DNA of 64,000 bases. It comes from Marinomonas sp. SBI8L (GTDB lineage Bacteria > Pseudomonadota > Gammaproteobacteria > Pseudomonadales > Marinomonadaceae). Of this stretch, positions 38,641 through 49,298 are shown piece by piece. Within the stretch, counting starts at the first letter, position 1. Every line of letters begins with the position of its first letter. The notes beneath the pieces are model-generated. The model had not been told where the DNA came from and searched no databases. It saw only the letters and a program-made list of their open reading frames with translations. The stretch covers positions 1-64,000 of the forward strand of contig NZ_JSEO01000014.1 in the NCBI RefSeq assembly GCF_001624705.1, in the 5' to 3' direction. Made by a program: the position numbers and the translations under genes.

Positions 38641-39945
38641 TTAAATTTTTGGCCAAGTCAGCAGCGTTTTCGGTTGCCATTTAATATCTATACGAGTTTG
38701 AAAGCTCGGCTTAACCCAAATATTTGCAATAGCAACAAGTTCACCTTTGTAAAATAGATAAGGTAAGTGCTCACGCCACCATACTGGGATTTTTTCATCG
38801 TTAAACCATTTTTTTAATTTACGAGAATGACCATTAGTTAATAACAAATCACAGGATTCTGGTTTAACAGCCAAACAAAAATCATCATAGTCTAAAGCTT
38901 GCTTATCATTGATAGATAAATGATAGAAATCATACTCTCGCTCTACAGGCGTAGCCAAACTTATCCCAAAATTCTGATCAATTAAATTTGCTGGCAGCAC
39001 ATACAAACGCCCTTGAAAGCGCATTAGACGCGCCTGTTTATGTTTAAAACAAGGCTGTTTATCTTGCTGGCTAAAAAAGCTCGTATCAAGCGCTAGAACT
39101 TGAGCCTGGGTCAAACTTAGCGAAAATAACTCAAGATATTGACGTAACCAAAAGGTTCGCTCTTTTTGAGTAAGTACAGCAAGCTCTCCTAGGTATAAGC
39201 TTCCATCAATCGCTTGCCACTTAGCTAGCTTTTCTTGGCTCAAATTCGACAACATTTGATAATCAAAAGCTAATCGCCTGGCGGCTTGCTCAATTCTAAG
39301 CTCTGCTTCTTTTTCAAAAGTCTGCAGTGCTGGAATGATACGGTGACGAATATGGTTACGACTATAAATTTCATCCCGATTGGACTCATCCTCAACCCAA
39401 TCTAGAACATTTTGTTTTGCATATTCAATCAAACTGTTTTTATCAAAAGGCAATAATGGTCGATAAAGATAGCCGTCTGACAAAGTACGCGTTTCAGGCA
39501 TACCCGCTAAGCCTTTGCCACCGGTCCCCCTTAACAAACGAAACATTAATGTTTCTGCCTGGTCACCGGCATGATGCGCTAATAAAAGATAAGCACCTTC
39601 ACTCAAATGCCTAGCAAAAACATCGTATCGAGCAACCCTAGCGGCTTCTTCAATTGAATGCTTTTGCGTATTTAATTCAACCTTGAGACCTTGAAATGCC
39701 ACTTGATATTTATGACATAGAGCGTCACAAAAGCTAAGCCAATCATCAGCATTTTCACTTAAACCATGGTGTATATGAATGGCTTTTAAACGCTCAGAAA
39801 GCCCTAACTCAACCAATAAATGCAATAAAACAACAGAATCAACACCACCACTTAAACCAATCAGAATAGGTTTATCACTTCCTTTCAAATAGTTCTGAAA
39901 AGAGCCTTCTAAACTCATTTCGAATGTTTCTTTGAAAAGTTGCAT
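38641..39945 (-). CDS. tilS: tRNA(Ile)-lysidine synthase
   Basis: TilS modifies C34 of the minor tRNA-Ile to lysidine so that it reads AUA. The P-loop IGLSGGVDSVVLLHLL is near residue 30, LLAHHAGDQAETLMFRLLRG follows, and there is a C-terminal substrate domain (~434 aa). The frame opens with GTG at 39954. The ATG at 39945, with GAGTGG upstream, is preferred. It is separated from accA by accA's terminator and from pyrG by 182 bases in which I see nothing. Confidence 0.94.
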   Translation of the reverse strand: MQLFKETFEMSLEGSFQNYLKGSDKPILIGLSGGVDSVVLLHLLVELGLSERLKAIHIHHGLSENADDWLSFCDALCHKYQVAFQGLKVELNTQKHSIEEAARVARYDVFARHLSEGAYLLLAHHAGDQAETLMFRLLRGTGGKGLAGMPETRTLSDGYLYRPLLPFDKNSLIEYAKQNVLDWVEDESNRDEIYSRNHIRHRIIPALQTFEKEAELRIEQAARRLAFDYQMLSNLSQEKLAKWQAIDGSLYLGELAVLTQKERTFWLRQYLELFSLSLTQAQVLALDTSFFSQQDKQPCFKHKQARLMRFQGRLYVLPANLIDQNFGISLATPVEREYDFYHLSINDKQALDYDDFCLAVKPESCDLLLTNGHSRKLKKWFNDEKIPVWWREHLPYLFYKGELVAIANIWVKPSFQTRIDIKWQPKTLLTWPKI

Positions 39946-39978
39946 TAGCACCACTCTATTGGTTAAGGTTTAAATATA

Positions 39979-40004
39979 AAAAAGCCTCCATTAGGAGGCT
40001 TTTT
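39979..40004 (-). terminator. Terminator after accA
   Basis: AAAAAGCCTCC and GGAGGCTTTTT form a perfect 11-bp stem around ATTA, with six Ts on the minus strand, 34 bases past the accA stop and just upstream of tilS. Confidence 0.9.
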
Positions 40005-40037
40005 AGCATCAGCATTCACGCTCTGAACTATTAAATA

Positions 40038-40985
40038 TTATAGTCCGTAAGACATCAATCTTTGGTAGCGACGCTCTAATAACTCATCAGTTGTTAATGC
40101 ATTCATACGATCTAGCGCTTCAAGTACATTCTCTTTATAGCTTTGCGCTGTTTGTTCATGATGTACATGTGCACCGCCCATAGGTTCAGCGATAATTTTA
40201 TCAACTAAACCAAGCTCTTGCAGACGGTCCGCTGTAATACCCATAGCCTTTGCAGCATCAGAAGCACGGTCAGCACTTTTCCATAGGATAGACGCACAAC
40301 CTTCTGGAGAAATTACCGAGTAGGTACCGTATTGCATCATCATCAATTCATCGCATACACCGATTGCTAACGCACCACCAGAACCACCTTCGCCAATAAC
40401 TGTTGCGATAATAGGCGTTTTCAGTCGAGACATAACAGCTAGATTGTAAGCAATCGCTTCACTTTGACCACGCTCTTCAGCACCGATACCTGGGTATGCC
40501 CCAGGGGTGTCAATTAAAGTCACAATTGGCATATTAAAACGTTCAGCTGTTTGCATCAAACGTAGCGCCTTACGATAACCTTCAGGTGCAGGCATACCAA
40601 AGTTACGTAGTACCTTTTCTTTTACTTCACGTCCTTTTTGATGGCCGATAACCATAACGGGTTTACCATCTAAACGCGCTACACCACCAACAATGGCACG
40701 ATCATCAGCATAATGACGGTCACCATGCATTTCTTCAAAATCGGTAAAAGCGTGCTCGATATAATCCAAGGTATAAGGACGTTTTGGGTGACGTGCAAGT
40801 TGAGATACTTCCCATGCACCTAGATTACTAAACAGTGACTGAGTTAGGGTAATCTTTTTCTCTTCTAAACGACTGATTTCGTCGCTGATATTAAGTTGAT
40901 TATCATTACCAACCAAGCGTAACTCTTCAATTTTTTGCTCAAGTTCAGCAATTGGTTGTTCAAAAGGTAAATAGTTTAAATTCAT
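40038..40985 (-). CDS. accA: Acetyl-CoA carboxylase carboxyltransferase subunit alpha
   Basis: It transfers carboxyl from biotin to acetyl-CoA with AccD, starting fatty-acid synthesis. The protein has 315 aa and lacks the zinc finger that AccD carries. The carboxyltransferase core has [46 protein letters not shown] and [11 protein letters not shown]. It follows dnaE after 156 bases, the standard order. Confidence 0.97.
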   Translation of the reverse strand: MNLNYLPFEQPIAELEQKIEELRLVGNDNQLNISDEISRLEEKKITLTQSLFSNLGAWEVSQLARHPKRPYTLDYIEHAFTDFEEMHGDRHYADDRAIVGGVARLDGKPVMVIGHQKGREVKEKVLRNFGMPAPEGYRKALRLMQTAERFNMPIVTLIDTPGAYPGIGAEERGQSEAIAYNLAVMSRLKTPIIATVIGEGGSGGALAIGVCDELMMMQYGTYSVISPEGCASILWKSADRASDAAKAMGITADRLQELGLVDKIIAEPMGGAHVHHEQTAQSYKENVLEALDRMNALTTDELLERRYQRLMSYGL

Positions 40986-41141
40986 TATTTAATCACTGCT
41001 GTTTAGTTGCCATCGAGAGAATGCTCTTTTTATACGATTTCTCTAAAGAAATCAGAGTCATTCCAATCACTACTTGTCTAATACCATTAAATTGCACCAA
41101 TAATATCAACAAGTTTTCTGTCTTATAATTCTAAAATGCCG

Positions 41142-44100
41142 CTAATTATACACGAGCTGAACGTTTTGTTGACCGTATTGTTTTTTAAGATCGTACATTA
41201 ATTGGTCATCAGGCATAATTTTCCAACTTTGACCCAAACAAATGTCTCCTTCTGCATGATCTGTTGCAAAACTTACTACCACATCACAACCATCTCCTCG
41301 ATAAGGTTGCAAGAACTGAGATAAAGTTTGTATATCCATACTCGACACTGTATCAGACTGCCAATCAATCCTTAAAGCTTGAACATATCTTATTCGTGCT
41401 TGAGCAATATCCATTACTTTACGAGCAATGACCTTTTGGCCACCTCGGAACTCATCGTTACTGATTTCCCCCTCAACAACGACAACTTGATCCTTTTGAA
41501 TGACATCTTTAAATTCTTCATAACTATCAGGAAAGACTGTCACTTCAATACGTGCAGACCTATCATCCAAAGTCACAAATGCGATATTGCCGCCTTTCTT
41601 ACTCTTGGTGATACGCATTTCAACGATAAGACCCGCCATAATTTGCGAATCACCTCGTTTTGGCTGTAAATCAACAATACGTGAGCGGGCAAAGCGTCGA
41701 ATTTCTTTTTCATAATCATCAATTGGATGACCCGTTACATACAAGCCAAGCGTATCTTTTTCACCGTCTAGTCGTTGACGAGACGGCCATTCATGTTGAA
41801 TCCCTATTTCGTCATAAGCCCCTTCCGTAGATTCTTCGACAGCAACACCGAAAAGGTCCATCATGCCGGCATCTTCATCTTTGGCAATTCTATCAGCACG
41901 CTTTAGGGCTTCATCGATTGAGGCAAATAAGGTTGCGCGATTTGGGCCAATTTGATCAAGCGCACCTGATCGAATCAGGGCTTCCATCACTCGTTTATTT
42001 ACTTTTTTACCGATCCGCTTACAGAAGTCAAAAATATGCTCAAAAGGTCCATCTTCACGAGCCTGAGTAATTGCTTCAATGGGGCCTTCACCCACACCTT
42101 TAATCGCACCTAAACCATAGACAATAGATCCAGCGCTATTTACAGTAAACTTGTATACAGACTCATTAACATTTGGCAACTCAAGTTGAAGCTTCATAGC
42201 ACGACATTCTTCAATGAAGATAACTATCTTATCTGTGTTTTGCATATCGGCAGATAATACCGCCGCCATAAAGGGTGCTGGATAATGATGTTTCAACCAT
42301 GCTGTCTGATAAGAAACTAAGGCATATGCAGCAGAGTGAGATTTGTTAAAGCCATAACCTGCGAATTTCTCCATCAAGTCGAAGATGTTACCTGACAAAT
42401 CATCACTGATATCGTACTTACCCGCACCTTCCATAAAGAGTAAGCGCTGTTCTGCCATTACTTCAGGCTTTTTCTTACCCATAGCACGACGTAATAAATC
42501 GGCACCACCCAAGCTAAATCGCGCCAACACCTGAGCAATTTGCATAACCTGCTCTTGGTACAAAATAATACCGTAAGTTGGTTCTAGCACTGGGATTAGG
42601 TCATCATGCTGATAATCAGGATGAGGGAAAGCAAGCTCTGAACGCCCATGCTTACGGTTGATGAAGTCATCTACCATGCCCGACCCTAAAGGACCAGGAC
42701 GATAAAGCGCTACCAGAGCGACAATATCCTCAAAACGCGAAGGCAATAGCTTTTTAATTAGCTCCTTCATGCCTCGCGACTCTAACTGGAAAACGGCCGT
42801 CGTCTCAGCTCTTTGAAGCATGTCATAAGTTGGTTTATCTTCTAAATCAATAAGAGAGATATCAAGCGCAGGCTTGCCTTCTCGGGCTTGAATATCATTG
42901 ATATTCTTCATCGCCCAATCAACAACCGTCAGTGTTTTTAGACCTAGGAAGTCAAACTTTACAAGGCCAGCTTCTTCTACATCATTTTTATCATACTGAG
43001 TAACTAAACCTGAACCATCTTCTTCACAATAAAGTGGTGAAAAATCAGTTAATTTTGTTGGCGCTATTACCACGCCCCCTGCGTGCTTACCAAAGTTTCT
43101 AACAACACCTTCTAACGAAAGTGCCATTTCCATCACTTCGCCCGCTTCCTCATCACCATCAATAAATTCCTTTAGCATTGGCTCTTCTTCAAGGGCTTTG
43201 TTCAAAGTCATGCCAATTTCAAAAGGGATCAGTTTTGAAAGTTTGTCACCCAGGCTATAGGGCTTACCTTGTACCCGTGCAACATCTCGAACCACAGCTT
43301 TAGCCGCCATAGCACCAAACGTAATAATCTGGGATACCGCATCACGACCATATGTTCTTGCTACATAGTCGATCACCTTATCTCGGTTATCCATACAAAA
43401 GTCGATATCAAAATCGGGCATGGATACACGTTCAGGGTTAAGGAATCGTTCGAATAGTAAGTCGTATTCCAGTGGGTCCAAGTCAGTGATTTTGAGTGCA
43501 TAAGCAACAAGTGAACCCGCACCAGAACCTCGTCCAGGGCCAACAGGGATATCGTTATCTTTAGCCCATTGGATAAAGTCCATTACGATTAAGAAATATC
43601 CTGGGAACCCCATTTGATTAATAATATTGAGCTCGAACTCTAGTCTATCCCAATATTCTTGCTTTTTATTAGCGATACGATCGCCATACTTATTGACTAG
43701 AAAGTCAAAACGCTCTTCTAGACCTTTAAAGGAAAGCTCACTAAAGAAAACATCCATTGTCATGCCTTCAGGCACAGGGAAATCTGGCAAAAAATACTCG
43801 CCCAACAGAACATCTACATTACAACGTTTTGCTATCTCAACCGTATTTTCTAACGCTTCAGGAATATCTTCAAATAAGGCTTCCATTTCATCGGCTGATT
43901 TAAGGTATTGCTCTTCTGAGTATCGCTTTTTCCGTCTTGGGTCATCTATGGTGACACCATCATGTATGCAAACACGCGCTTCGTGGGAATCAAAGTCTTC
44001 ACGCTTAAGAAAACGCACATCATTTGTTGCAACGACAGGACAACCTAACTCTTGAGCTAAGGGAATAACAGCATGAATATACTCTTCTTCGCCCACTCGA

Positions 44101-44618
44101 CTAGTTCTTTGAAGCTCTACATAAAAGCGATTAGGAAAAATTTGCATCCAACGTTCAAGTTGATGCTTAGCATGAGTAGTTTTTTGTAGTGTCAGATACT
44201 GTCCAATATCGCCATATTGAGCACCTGAGATAAGAATGACATCTTCTGCATGCTCTTCAACCCAGGCTCGCTGAACTATCGGACGCCCTTCAAACTGACC
44301 AAGCTGATATCCTTTCGATATTACTTCGATGATATTCTTGTAACCCTTGTTTGTCATAGCAAGCATGGTCAACCTATGGTTTTCTTCTAACTCACCATCC
44401 GCTTCTATAACAACATCAGCACCACAAATGGGCTTAATACCACTCCCCATTGTGCCCTTATAAAAACGCACAAAGCCACAAAGGTTATTTTCATCTGTCA
44501 TTGCAACAGCAGGCATACCTAAATCAGCAGTCGCACCTAATAAACCTTTAATCTTTACTAGACCATCAACTAAAGAGAATTCTGTATGTAATTTAAGATG
44601 TACGAAGGATGTCGACAC
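41142..44618 (-). CDS. dnaE: DNA polymerase III alpha subunit
   Basis: DnaE is the replicative polymerase. The 1158 residues (E. coli 1160) comprise the PHP domain (LHTEFSLVDGLV at the start), the polymerase palm with PDFDIDFCMDNRDKV near residue 402 and GPGRGSGAGSLVAYAL before it, a helix-hairpin-helix region, and an OB fold (AGLIVEMRITKSKKGGNIAF near 980). The start is GTG at 44618 with AAAGG seven bases upstream. It lies 10 bases after rnhB and is likely cotranscribed from the lpx genes. Confidence 0.98.
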   Translation of the reverse strand: MSTSFVHLKLHTEFSLVDGLVKIKGLLGATADLGMPAVAMTDENNLCGFVRFYKGTMGSGIKPICGADVVIEADGELEENHRLTMLAMTNKGYKNIIEVISKGYQLGQFEGRPIVQRAWVEEHAEDVILISGAQYGDIGQYLTLQKTTHAKHQLERWMQIFPNRFYVELQRTSRVGEEEYIHAVIPLAQELGCPVVATNDVRFLKREDFDSHEARVCIHDGVTIDDPRRKKRYSEEQYLKSADEMEALFEDIPEALENTVEIAKRCNVDVLLGEYFLPDFPVPEGMTMDVFFSELSFKGLEERFDFLVNKYGDRIANKKQEYWDRLEFELNIINQMGFPGYFLIVMDFIQWAKDNDIPVGPGRGSGAGSLVAYALKITDLDPLEYDLLFERFLNPERVSMPDFDIDFCMDNRDKVIDYVARTYGRDAVSQIITFGAMAAKAVVRDVARVQGKPYSLGDKLSKLIPFEIGMTLNKALEEEPMLKEFIDGDEEAGEVMEMALSLEGVVRNFGKHAGGVVIAPTKLTDFSPLYCEEDGSGLVTQYDKNDVEEAGLVKFDFLGLKTLTVVDWAMKNINDIQAREGKPALDISLIDLEDKPTYDMLQRAETTAVFQLESRGMKELIKKLLPSRFEDIVALVALYRPGPLGSGMVDDFINRKHGRSELAFPHPDYQHDDLIPVLEPTYGIILYQEQVMQIAQVLARFSLGGADLLRRAMGKKKPEVMAEQRLLFMEGAGKYDISDDLSGNIFDLMEKFAGYGFNKSHSAAYALVSYQTAWLKHHYPAPFMAAVLSADMQNTDKIVIFIEECRAMKLQLELPNVNESVYKFTVNSAGSIVYGLGAIKGVGEGPIEAITQAREDGPFEHIFDFCKRIGKKVNKRVMEALIRSGALDQIGPNRATLFASIDEALKRADRIAKDEDAGMMDLFGVAVEESTEGAYDEIGIQHEWPSRQRLDGEKDTLGLYVTGHPIDDYEKEIRRFARSRIVDLQPKRGDSQIMAGLIVEMRITKSKKGGNIAFVTLDDRSARIEVTVFPDSYEEFKDVIQKDQVVVVEGEISNDEFRGGQKVIARKVMDIAQARIRYVQALRIDWQSDTVSSMDIQTLSQFLQPYRGDGCDVVVSFATDHAEGDICLGQSWKIMPDDQLMYDLKKQYGQQNVQLVYN

Positions 44619-44628
44619 GTGTAAACCT

Positions 44629-45267
44629 TTAAGCTAACTTTTCAATAATACGTTTAACAGGGCCAAAACTCTGTCTATGAATAGGGGTCACACCTAATGT
44701 TTCTAATGCTTCTAGGTGTTGTGCTGTTGGATATCCCTTATGTTTCTCTAGGCCATAACCTGGATATCGTTCCGCCAAAGCACTTATTTCATTATCACGC
44801 TCTACCTTAGCTAAAATAGATGCAGCTGAAATTGCCTCAACTCTATCATCCCCTTTTATGACAGCTTCTGCCGTGCAAGGTAAATCTTTGGGGATACGAT
44901 TACCATCTATCAAGGCATGCTCTGGAGCAATAGGTAAACCTGAAATAGCTCGCTGCATCGCCAGCATACTAGCGTGAAGAATATTTATTTCGTCAATTTC
45001 AGCCACGCTAGCTCTGGCAATACAAAATGCGAGTGCCTTCTCTTTAATTTCATCAAACAAAGCAACACGCTTTTTTTCTGACAATTTCTTAGAATCAGCC
45101 AAACCTTCTATAGGATTATTAGGATCAAGTATCACAGCTGCTGCGACAACATCCCCAGCAAGAGGCCCTCGGCCAGCTTCGTCAGAGCCCGCGAATAAAA
45201 CTCCGGTATATTGCTCACTAACGAAAGGCTCTAATACGGGCTTAGCTTTCTTTTTTTTATCTACCAA
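44629..45267 (-). CDS. rnhB: Ribonuclease HII
   Basis: It cleaves RNA in RNA-DNA hybrids and single ribonucleotides in DNA. The catalytic [17 protein letters not shown] is near residues 29-45, and ALIDGNRIP and [13 protein letters not shown] are present. The 212 residues include a Lys-rich N-terminus. The start is TTG at 45267 with GAGG nine bases upstream. It lies 12 bases after lpxB and 10 bases before dnaE. Confidence 0.96.
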   Translation of the reverse strand: MVDKKKKAKPVLEPFVSEQYTGVLFAGSDEAGRGPLAGDVVAAAVILDPNNPIEGLADSKKLSEKKRVALFDEIKEKALAFCIARASVAEIDEINILHASMLAMQRAISGLPIAPEHALIDGNRIPKDLPCTAEAVIKGDDRVEAISAASILAKVERDNEISALAERYPGYGLEKHKGYPTAQHLEALETLGVTPIHRQSFGPVKRIIEKLA

Positions 45268-45279
45268 CTTGCCAGGCCT

Positions 45280-46455
45280 CTATATTTGCTTTTGATTTAC
45301 TAACGCGACGACTGCTTCTGCAGCTTGCTGACCCGCGTTTAATTTAAGCTCTCTATGTAGACGCTCAAATGTTTGTGCTATTTCGGTATCTGGCGAGAAG
45401 TTTTGCCAACTTTCAATTAAGCTTTTTGCTAAATTTTCAGGGCTTGCTTTATCTTGTATCAACTCAGGTACTAATGCCTTTTTAGCCAATAGATTAGGCA
45501 GCGATACATAAGGAACTTTAATCATTCTTGACATGATGGCATAAGTCAATTTAGTAAATCGGTATGCTACTACCATTGGACGTTTAACTAACATAGCTTC
45601 CAGAGCAGCAGTACCTGAGGCAAGTAGAACTGCATTAGCTGCAACCATACACTCTCTAGAATGGCCGTCAGTTACCACTATCGAAGGTAATAAGTCAGCC
45701 TTTAGATCATCACTTAGGATCAAGGCCGCAATTGTTTCTTCAATTTGAGCACGTCTTTGTTCATTCACTGCAGGAATCAGAAATTGAGCATGAGGAATTT
45801 GTTTTTTAATAATGGCCATAGTTTTAGCAAACACAGGCATTAAGCGACTAACTTCCCCTCCTCTTGAACCTGGCAAAACAGCAAAGATGGCATTCTCTTC
45901 TAACTCAAGCTTTAACTCGGCGCGTGCTTTGGCTTGATCAACAAGCAAAGGAATTTCATCAGCAAGCGAGTGCCCAACACATTTAATTGGAATCTTATGC
46001 TCATGATAGATATCTGTCTCAAAAGGAAATAGAGCTAGCATAAGATCAACGGATTCTTTTATTTTAAAAATGCGTTTTTGACGCCATGCCCAGACAGAGG
46101 GACTAACATAGTGAATACTAGTAATACCCTTTTGCTTTAACTTTTTTTCAAGAGGTAAGTTAAAATCAGGGGAGTCTATTCCAATAAAGGCGGTCGGAGG
46201 GTTTTCAACACACAGGTTAAATAGCATTTTACGAATAGAAAGAAGTTCTCTCAGCCTACCCAACACCTCAACTAGCCCCATCACAGATAATCTATCCATA
46301 GGAACTAAAGAAGTGAAGCCTTGTGCTTGCATTAAAGGACCACCAATACCACTAAAACTTGCATCTGGATCGAGTTGTTTTAAATGAGAAATTAAGCTCG
46401 CACCTAAAATATCCCCTGATGCTTCACCCGCAACCAAAACGTAATGATTTGACAC
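45280..46455 (-). CDS. lpxB: Lipid-A-disaccharide synthase
   Basis: It joins UDP-diacylglucosamine and lipid X into the lipid A disaccharide. The protein has 391 aa, GT19 family, with LVAGEASGDILGASLI at the start, SPSVWAWRQKRIFKI and LPGSRGGEVSRLMP. The start is GTG at 46455 with GAGGA six bases upstream. It is separated from lpxA by a strong hairpin terminator, so expression may drop here or use a separate promoter. Confidence 0.97.
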   Translation of the reverse strand: MSNHYVLVAGEASGDILGASLISHLKQLDPDASFSGIGGPLMQAQGFTSLVPMDRLSVMGLVEVLGRLRELLSIRKMLFNLCVENPPTAFIGIDSPDFNLPLEKKLKQKGITSIHYVSPSVWAWRQKRIFKIKESVDLMLALFPFETDIYHEHKIPIKCVGHSLADEIPLLVDQAKARAELKLELEENAIFAVLPGSRGGEVSRLMPVFAKTMAIIKKQIPHAQFLIPAVNEQRRAQIEETIAALILSDDLKADLLPSIVVTDGHSRECMVAANAVLLASGTAALEAMLVKRPMVVAYRFTKLTYAIMSRMIKVPYVSLPNLLAKKALVPELIQDKASPENLAKSLIESWQNFSPDTEIAQTFERLHRELKLNAGQQAAEAVVALVNQKQI

Positions 46456-46481
46456 TTATTTTCCTCATAGAGCTAATTAAC

Positions 46482-46510
46482 AAAAAACCCCAGAAGTGTC
46501 TGGGGTTTTT
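46482..46510 (-). terminator. Terminator-like hairpin between lpxA and lpxB
   Basis: AAAAACCCCAGA and TCTGGGGTTTTT form a perfect 12-bp stem around AGTG with six Ts on the minus strand, 30 bases past the lpxA stop and 28 bases before the lpxB start. It has the form of an intrinsic terminator within the lipid A gene row. Confidence 0.88.
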
Positions 46511-46539
46511 ACTAGCTTCAAGCATATCAATAACGGATG

Positions 46540-47316
46540 CTATCGAATAATACCGCGCTTAGAGCGTTTTATCGAAGCTAAAAACATGGCAACTTCGTCA
46601 TATTCTAATGCTAGGCCCTGCTCAAGCTCTTTCACTGCATCTTCTAACTTACTGCCTTTTAGATAGATGCACTTATAGGCAGACCTTAGCGCTTTAATAA
46701 CTTCTTTAGACATACCTCTGCGGCGCATACCTTCAAAGTTCATCCCGTGAGCTTTAGCTGGATTACCTGAGACCATGACATAGTTTGGAATGTCTTTGGT
46801 TACCATAGATCCCATTCCACACATACTAAAAGATGCTACCTGACAAAATTGGTGTATGCCTGTATAGCCCCCCAAAATAATAGAGTCACCAATAACAACA
46901 TGCCCAGCTAAAGCGACATAATTTGCCAGTATATTATTGTCACCAACAATACAGTCGTGACCAACATGTGTGCTGGCCATAAACAAATTACCATTACCTA
47001 TTTGAGTAATACCATTATCCTGAATCGTGCCCCTATGTATTGTGGCATTTTCACGAATAATATTATTATCACCAATCACAAGCTTAGTGGGTTCACCTTG
47101 ATATTTTTTATCTTGGTTTGCTTCACCGACTGAGGCAAATTGATAAATTTCATTACCTTCACCAATCGTCGTGTGGCCATTAATAACGGCATGGGATTTA
47201 ACAACAGTCCCTGCTCCAATTTTGACATTTGCACCAATCACAGAAAAAGGCCCAATTTCGACACTTGAGTCGATTTCGGCATTAGGGTCAACAATGGCTG
47301 ATGCATGAATCGTCAC
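46540..47316 (-). CDS. lpxA: UDP-N-acetylglucosamine acyltransferase
   Basis: It carries out the first step of lipid A synthesis, 3-O-acylation of UDP-GlcNAc. The 258-residue protein is a left-handed beta helix with hexapeptide repeats from the N-terminus (IHASAIVDPNAEIDSSVEIG), the catalytic His in STHVGHDCIVG, and a helical C-terminal part. The start is GTG at 47316 with AGGA seven bases upstream, overlapping the fabZ stop by 1 base. Confidence 0.97.
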   Translation of the reverse strand: MTIHASAIVDPNAEIDSSVEIGPFSVIGANVKIGAGTVVKSHAVINGHTTIGEGNEIYQFASVGEANQDKKYQGEPTKLVIGDNNIIRENATIHRGTIQDNGITQIGNGNLFMASTHVGHDCIVGDNNILANYVALAGHVVIGDSIILGGYTGIHQFCQVASFSMCGMGSMVTKDIPNYVMVSGNPAKAHGMNFEGMRRRGMSKEVIKALRSAYKCIYLKGSKLEDAVKELEQGLALEYDEVAMFLASIKRSKRGIIR

Positions 47317-47753
47317 TAGAGTTTCCTATCTGCACATAAAATAGTTGCGGAACAAGCAAGTTCGCCATCTACTGTTGCTTTACAGGCAAATTTCCAAATA
47401 CCACGACGTTCAGTAATAATTTCAGCTTCTAGCTGCACTCTATCACCAGGTACAACAGGACGCTTAAAGCGAGTATTATCGGCACCTACGAAATAATAGA
47501 TAGAACCATCTTCTGGTGTCTTATCCATTGTTTTAAAGCCTAAAACACCTGCTGCTTGTGCCATTGCTTCTATAATTAGAACACCTGGCATAACCGGATG
47601 ATCAGGAAAATGACCATTAAAAAACGGTTCGTTCACTGTGACATTTTTATATGCCACAATTGATTCACCCAACTTAATATCAACAACACGATCCACTAAC
47701 AAAAAAGGGTATCTGTGTGGGAGATATCGGCGAATCTCATTTACATCCATCAT
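47316..47753 (-). CDS. fabZ: 3-hydroxyacyl-ACP dehydratase FabZ
   Basis: It dehydrates 3-hydroxyacyl-ACP in fatty-acid elongation and competes with the lpx acyltransferases for hydroxyacyl-ACP. The 145-residue hot-dog protein has the catalytic His in [20 protein letters not shown] and the Glu in EAMAQAAG. It sits between lpxD and lpxA, as usual, and overlaps lpxA by 1 base. Confidence 0.97.
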   Translation of the reverse strand: MMDVNEIRRYLPHRYPFLLVDRVVDIKLGESIVAYKNVTVNEPFFNGHFPDHPVMPGVLIIEAMAQAAGVLGFKTMDKTPEDGSIYYFVGADNTRFKRPVVPGDRVQLEAEIITERRGIWKFACKATVDGELACSATILCADRKL

Positions 47754-47778
47754 CTACTATCGACCTTATATTTTCTTC

Positions 47779-48792
47779 TTACTTAAGTTTATGTTCTAAC
47801 TTGGCTATCTGCTTAGCCATATCATCAATTCTTCGCAACCTAGCGGCTGATTTACGCCATTTATCCGTTGCCTCTAACCCAGTACCTGAAGAGTAAGAGC
47901 CCGCTTTATGGATAGACTTACTCACCAAACTCATGGCAGTCACATGAACATCATCAACAATTGTTAAATGCCCAATAATGCCGACACCACCAGAAATAGT
48001 ACAACGTTGACCTATATGAGTACTGCCAGCAATCGCAGAGCAACCCGCAATTGCGCTATTATCACCAATAATTACGTTATGAGCAATTTGAACTTGGTTA
48101 TCAATGATAACACCATTACCAACTTTAGTATTCTCTAGAGCACCACGATCAATTGTGGTATTTGCACCCACTTCTACCTTATTACCTATAGTAACGGCAG
48201 CAAGCTGCATAATTTTAACCCAGCCTTCTGAGCTAGGTGCAAAACCAAATCCATCAGCACCAATTACACATCCACTGTGCAATAAACAGTCCTGACCTAT
48301 TTCAACATCATAATAAAGAGTAACATTGGCTGCTATTCGCGTATTTTCACCAATCTCAACTCGTGCTCCAACGACAGAGTTTGGTCCAATCTCAACATTA
48401 TCAGCAAGAACTGCACCTTCTTCAATTACCACATTTGCAGCAATTTTGACATTTTTACCTAAGCTTGCACTTGCATCTATACTTGCCGAAGGATGAATGT
48501 TGGCTAAAGGCTTGGGTCTATTATCAAAAAGGTGAGTTAGCTTAGCAAAAGCAAGATAAGGGTTACTGACAACGACAGCATTTTTTAAGCCTTGGGATAA
48601 CGCCTTATCACGAATTAATACAGCACCGGCTTGAGTATTAGCAAGTTGCCCCTGATATTTAGGGTTTGCTAAAAAACTTAACGCCTGAGCATCCGCATGC
48701 TCAAGCGTTCCTAACTTCTCAATCATATAAGACGAATCGCCGATAACATCACCATCAACATGGTTTGCTATTTGCGCTAAACTAAAAGCCAT
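47779..48792 (-). CDS. lpxD: UDP-3-O-acylglucosamine N-acyltransferase
   Basis: It carries out the third step of lipid A synthesis. The 337-residue protein has an N-terminal uridine-binding domain (about 1-100), a long hexapeptide-repeat beta helix from about IHPSASIDASASLG, the catalytic His in the ..QIAHNVIIG stretch, and a C-terminal helix (DDMAKQIAKLEHKLK). Its start overlaps the skp stop by 1 base. Confidence 0.97.
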   Translation of the reverse strand: MAFSLAQIANHVDGDVIGDSSYMIEKLGTLEHADAQALSFLANPKYQGQLANTQAGAVLIRDKALSQGLKNAVVVSNPYLAFAKLTHLFDNRPKPLANIHPSASIDASASLGKNVKIAANVVIEEGAVLADNVEIGPNSVVGARVEIGENTRIAANVTLYYDVEIGQDCLLHSGCVIGADGFGFAPSSEGWVKIMQLAAVTIGNKVEVGANTTIDRGALENTKVGNGVIIDNQVQIAHNVIIGDNSAIAGCSAIAGSTHIGQRCTISGGVGIIGHLTIVDDVHVTAMSLVSKSIHKAGSYSSGTGLEATDKWRKSAARLRRIDDMAKQIAKLEHKLK

Positions 48793-49286
48793 TAATTACT
48801 CTCATCAAGACGTTTCGTTAATTCATTAGTGATATCTATGCTGGGCCCTGCATATAAACTCAATTGGCGATTAATTACTAAGTCAATTTTCTTTTCTTGA
48901 ATAATAAGCTTTAAAATGGCTTCCGCATTCGGTGTTAGTTTTGCCAGCAATTCTTTTTCAAGCTTTTGCGCTTGGCGTTGCATATTAGTCGCAGCACCTC
49001 TTAACTCAGCGTCTCTTTTAGCTAACACTTCACGTCTTTGTTTAAATGTTTCTGGATCTAGAGTTAATTCATCTCGCTTTAAATTAGCAACTTTTTCATC
49101 CAACTCAGTTTTTGCTGCGTTTAATTGCTGCTCCATTTTAGCCACTTTTTCTCTTGGCTCTTTTGCTGCTTCCTGACCTATTTTACTTTGCAAAACAGCG
49201 ACACGGAAATCAAGTGTTACTACATTGGTCGCAAAAGCAGACAGAGAAAACAAAGAGAAAATGGCAAAAACAATCGAGTATTTCAT
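48792..49286 (-). CDS. skp: Periplasmic chaperone Skp (OmpH)
   Basis: The trimeric periplasmic chaperone carries unfolded outer-membrane proteins to BamA. The 164-residue protein has a signal peptide (KYSIVFAIFSLFSLSAFA) and then a long coiled coil rich in Lys, Glu and Gln (~35-120). It lies directly after bamA (12 bases) and overlaps lpxD, so outer-membrane protein and lipid A assembly are made together. Confidence 0.93.
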   Translation of the reverse strand: MKYSIVFAIFSLFSLSAFATNVVTLDFRVAVLQSKIGQEAAKEPREKVAKMEQQLNAAKTELDEKVANLKRDELTLDPETFKQRREVLAKRDAELRGAATNMQRQAQKLEKELLAKLTPNAEAILKLIIQEKKIDLVINRQLSLYAGPSIDITNELTKRLDESN

Positions 49287-49298
49287 TATGAGTCCTTA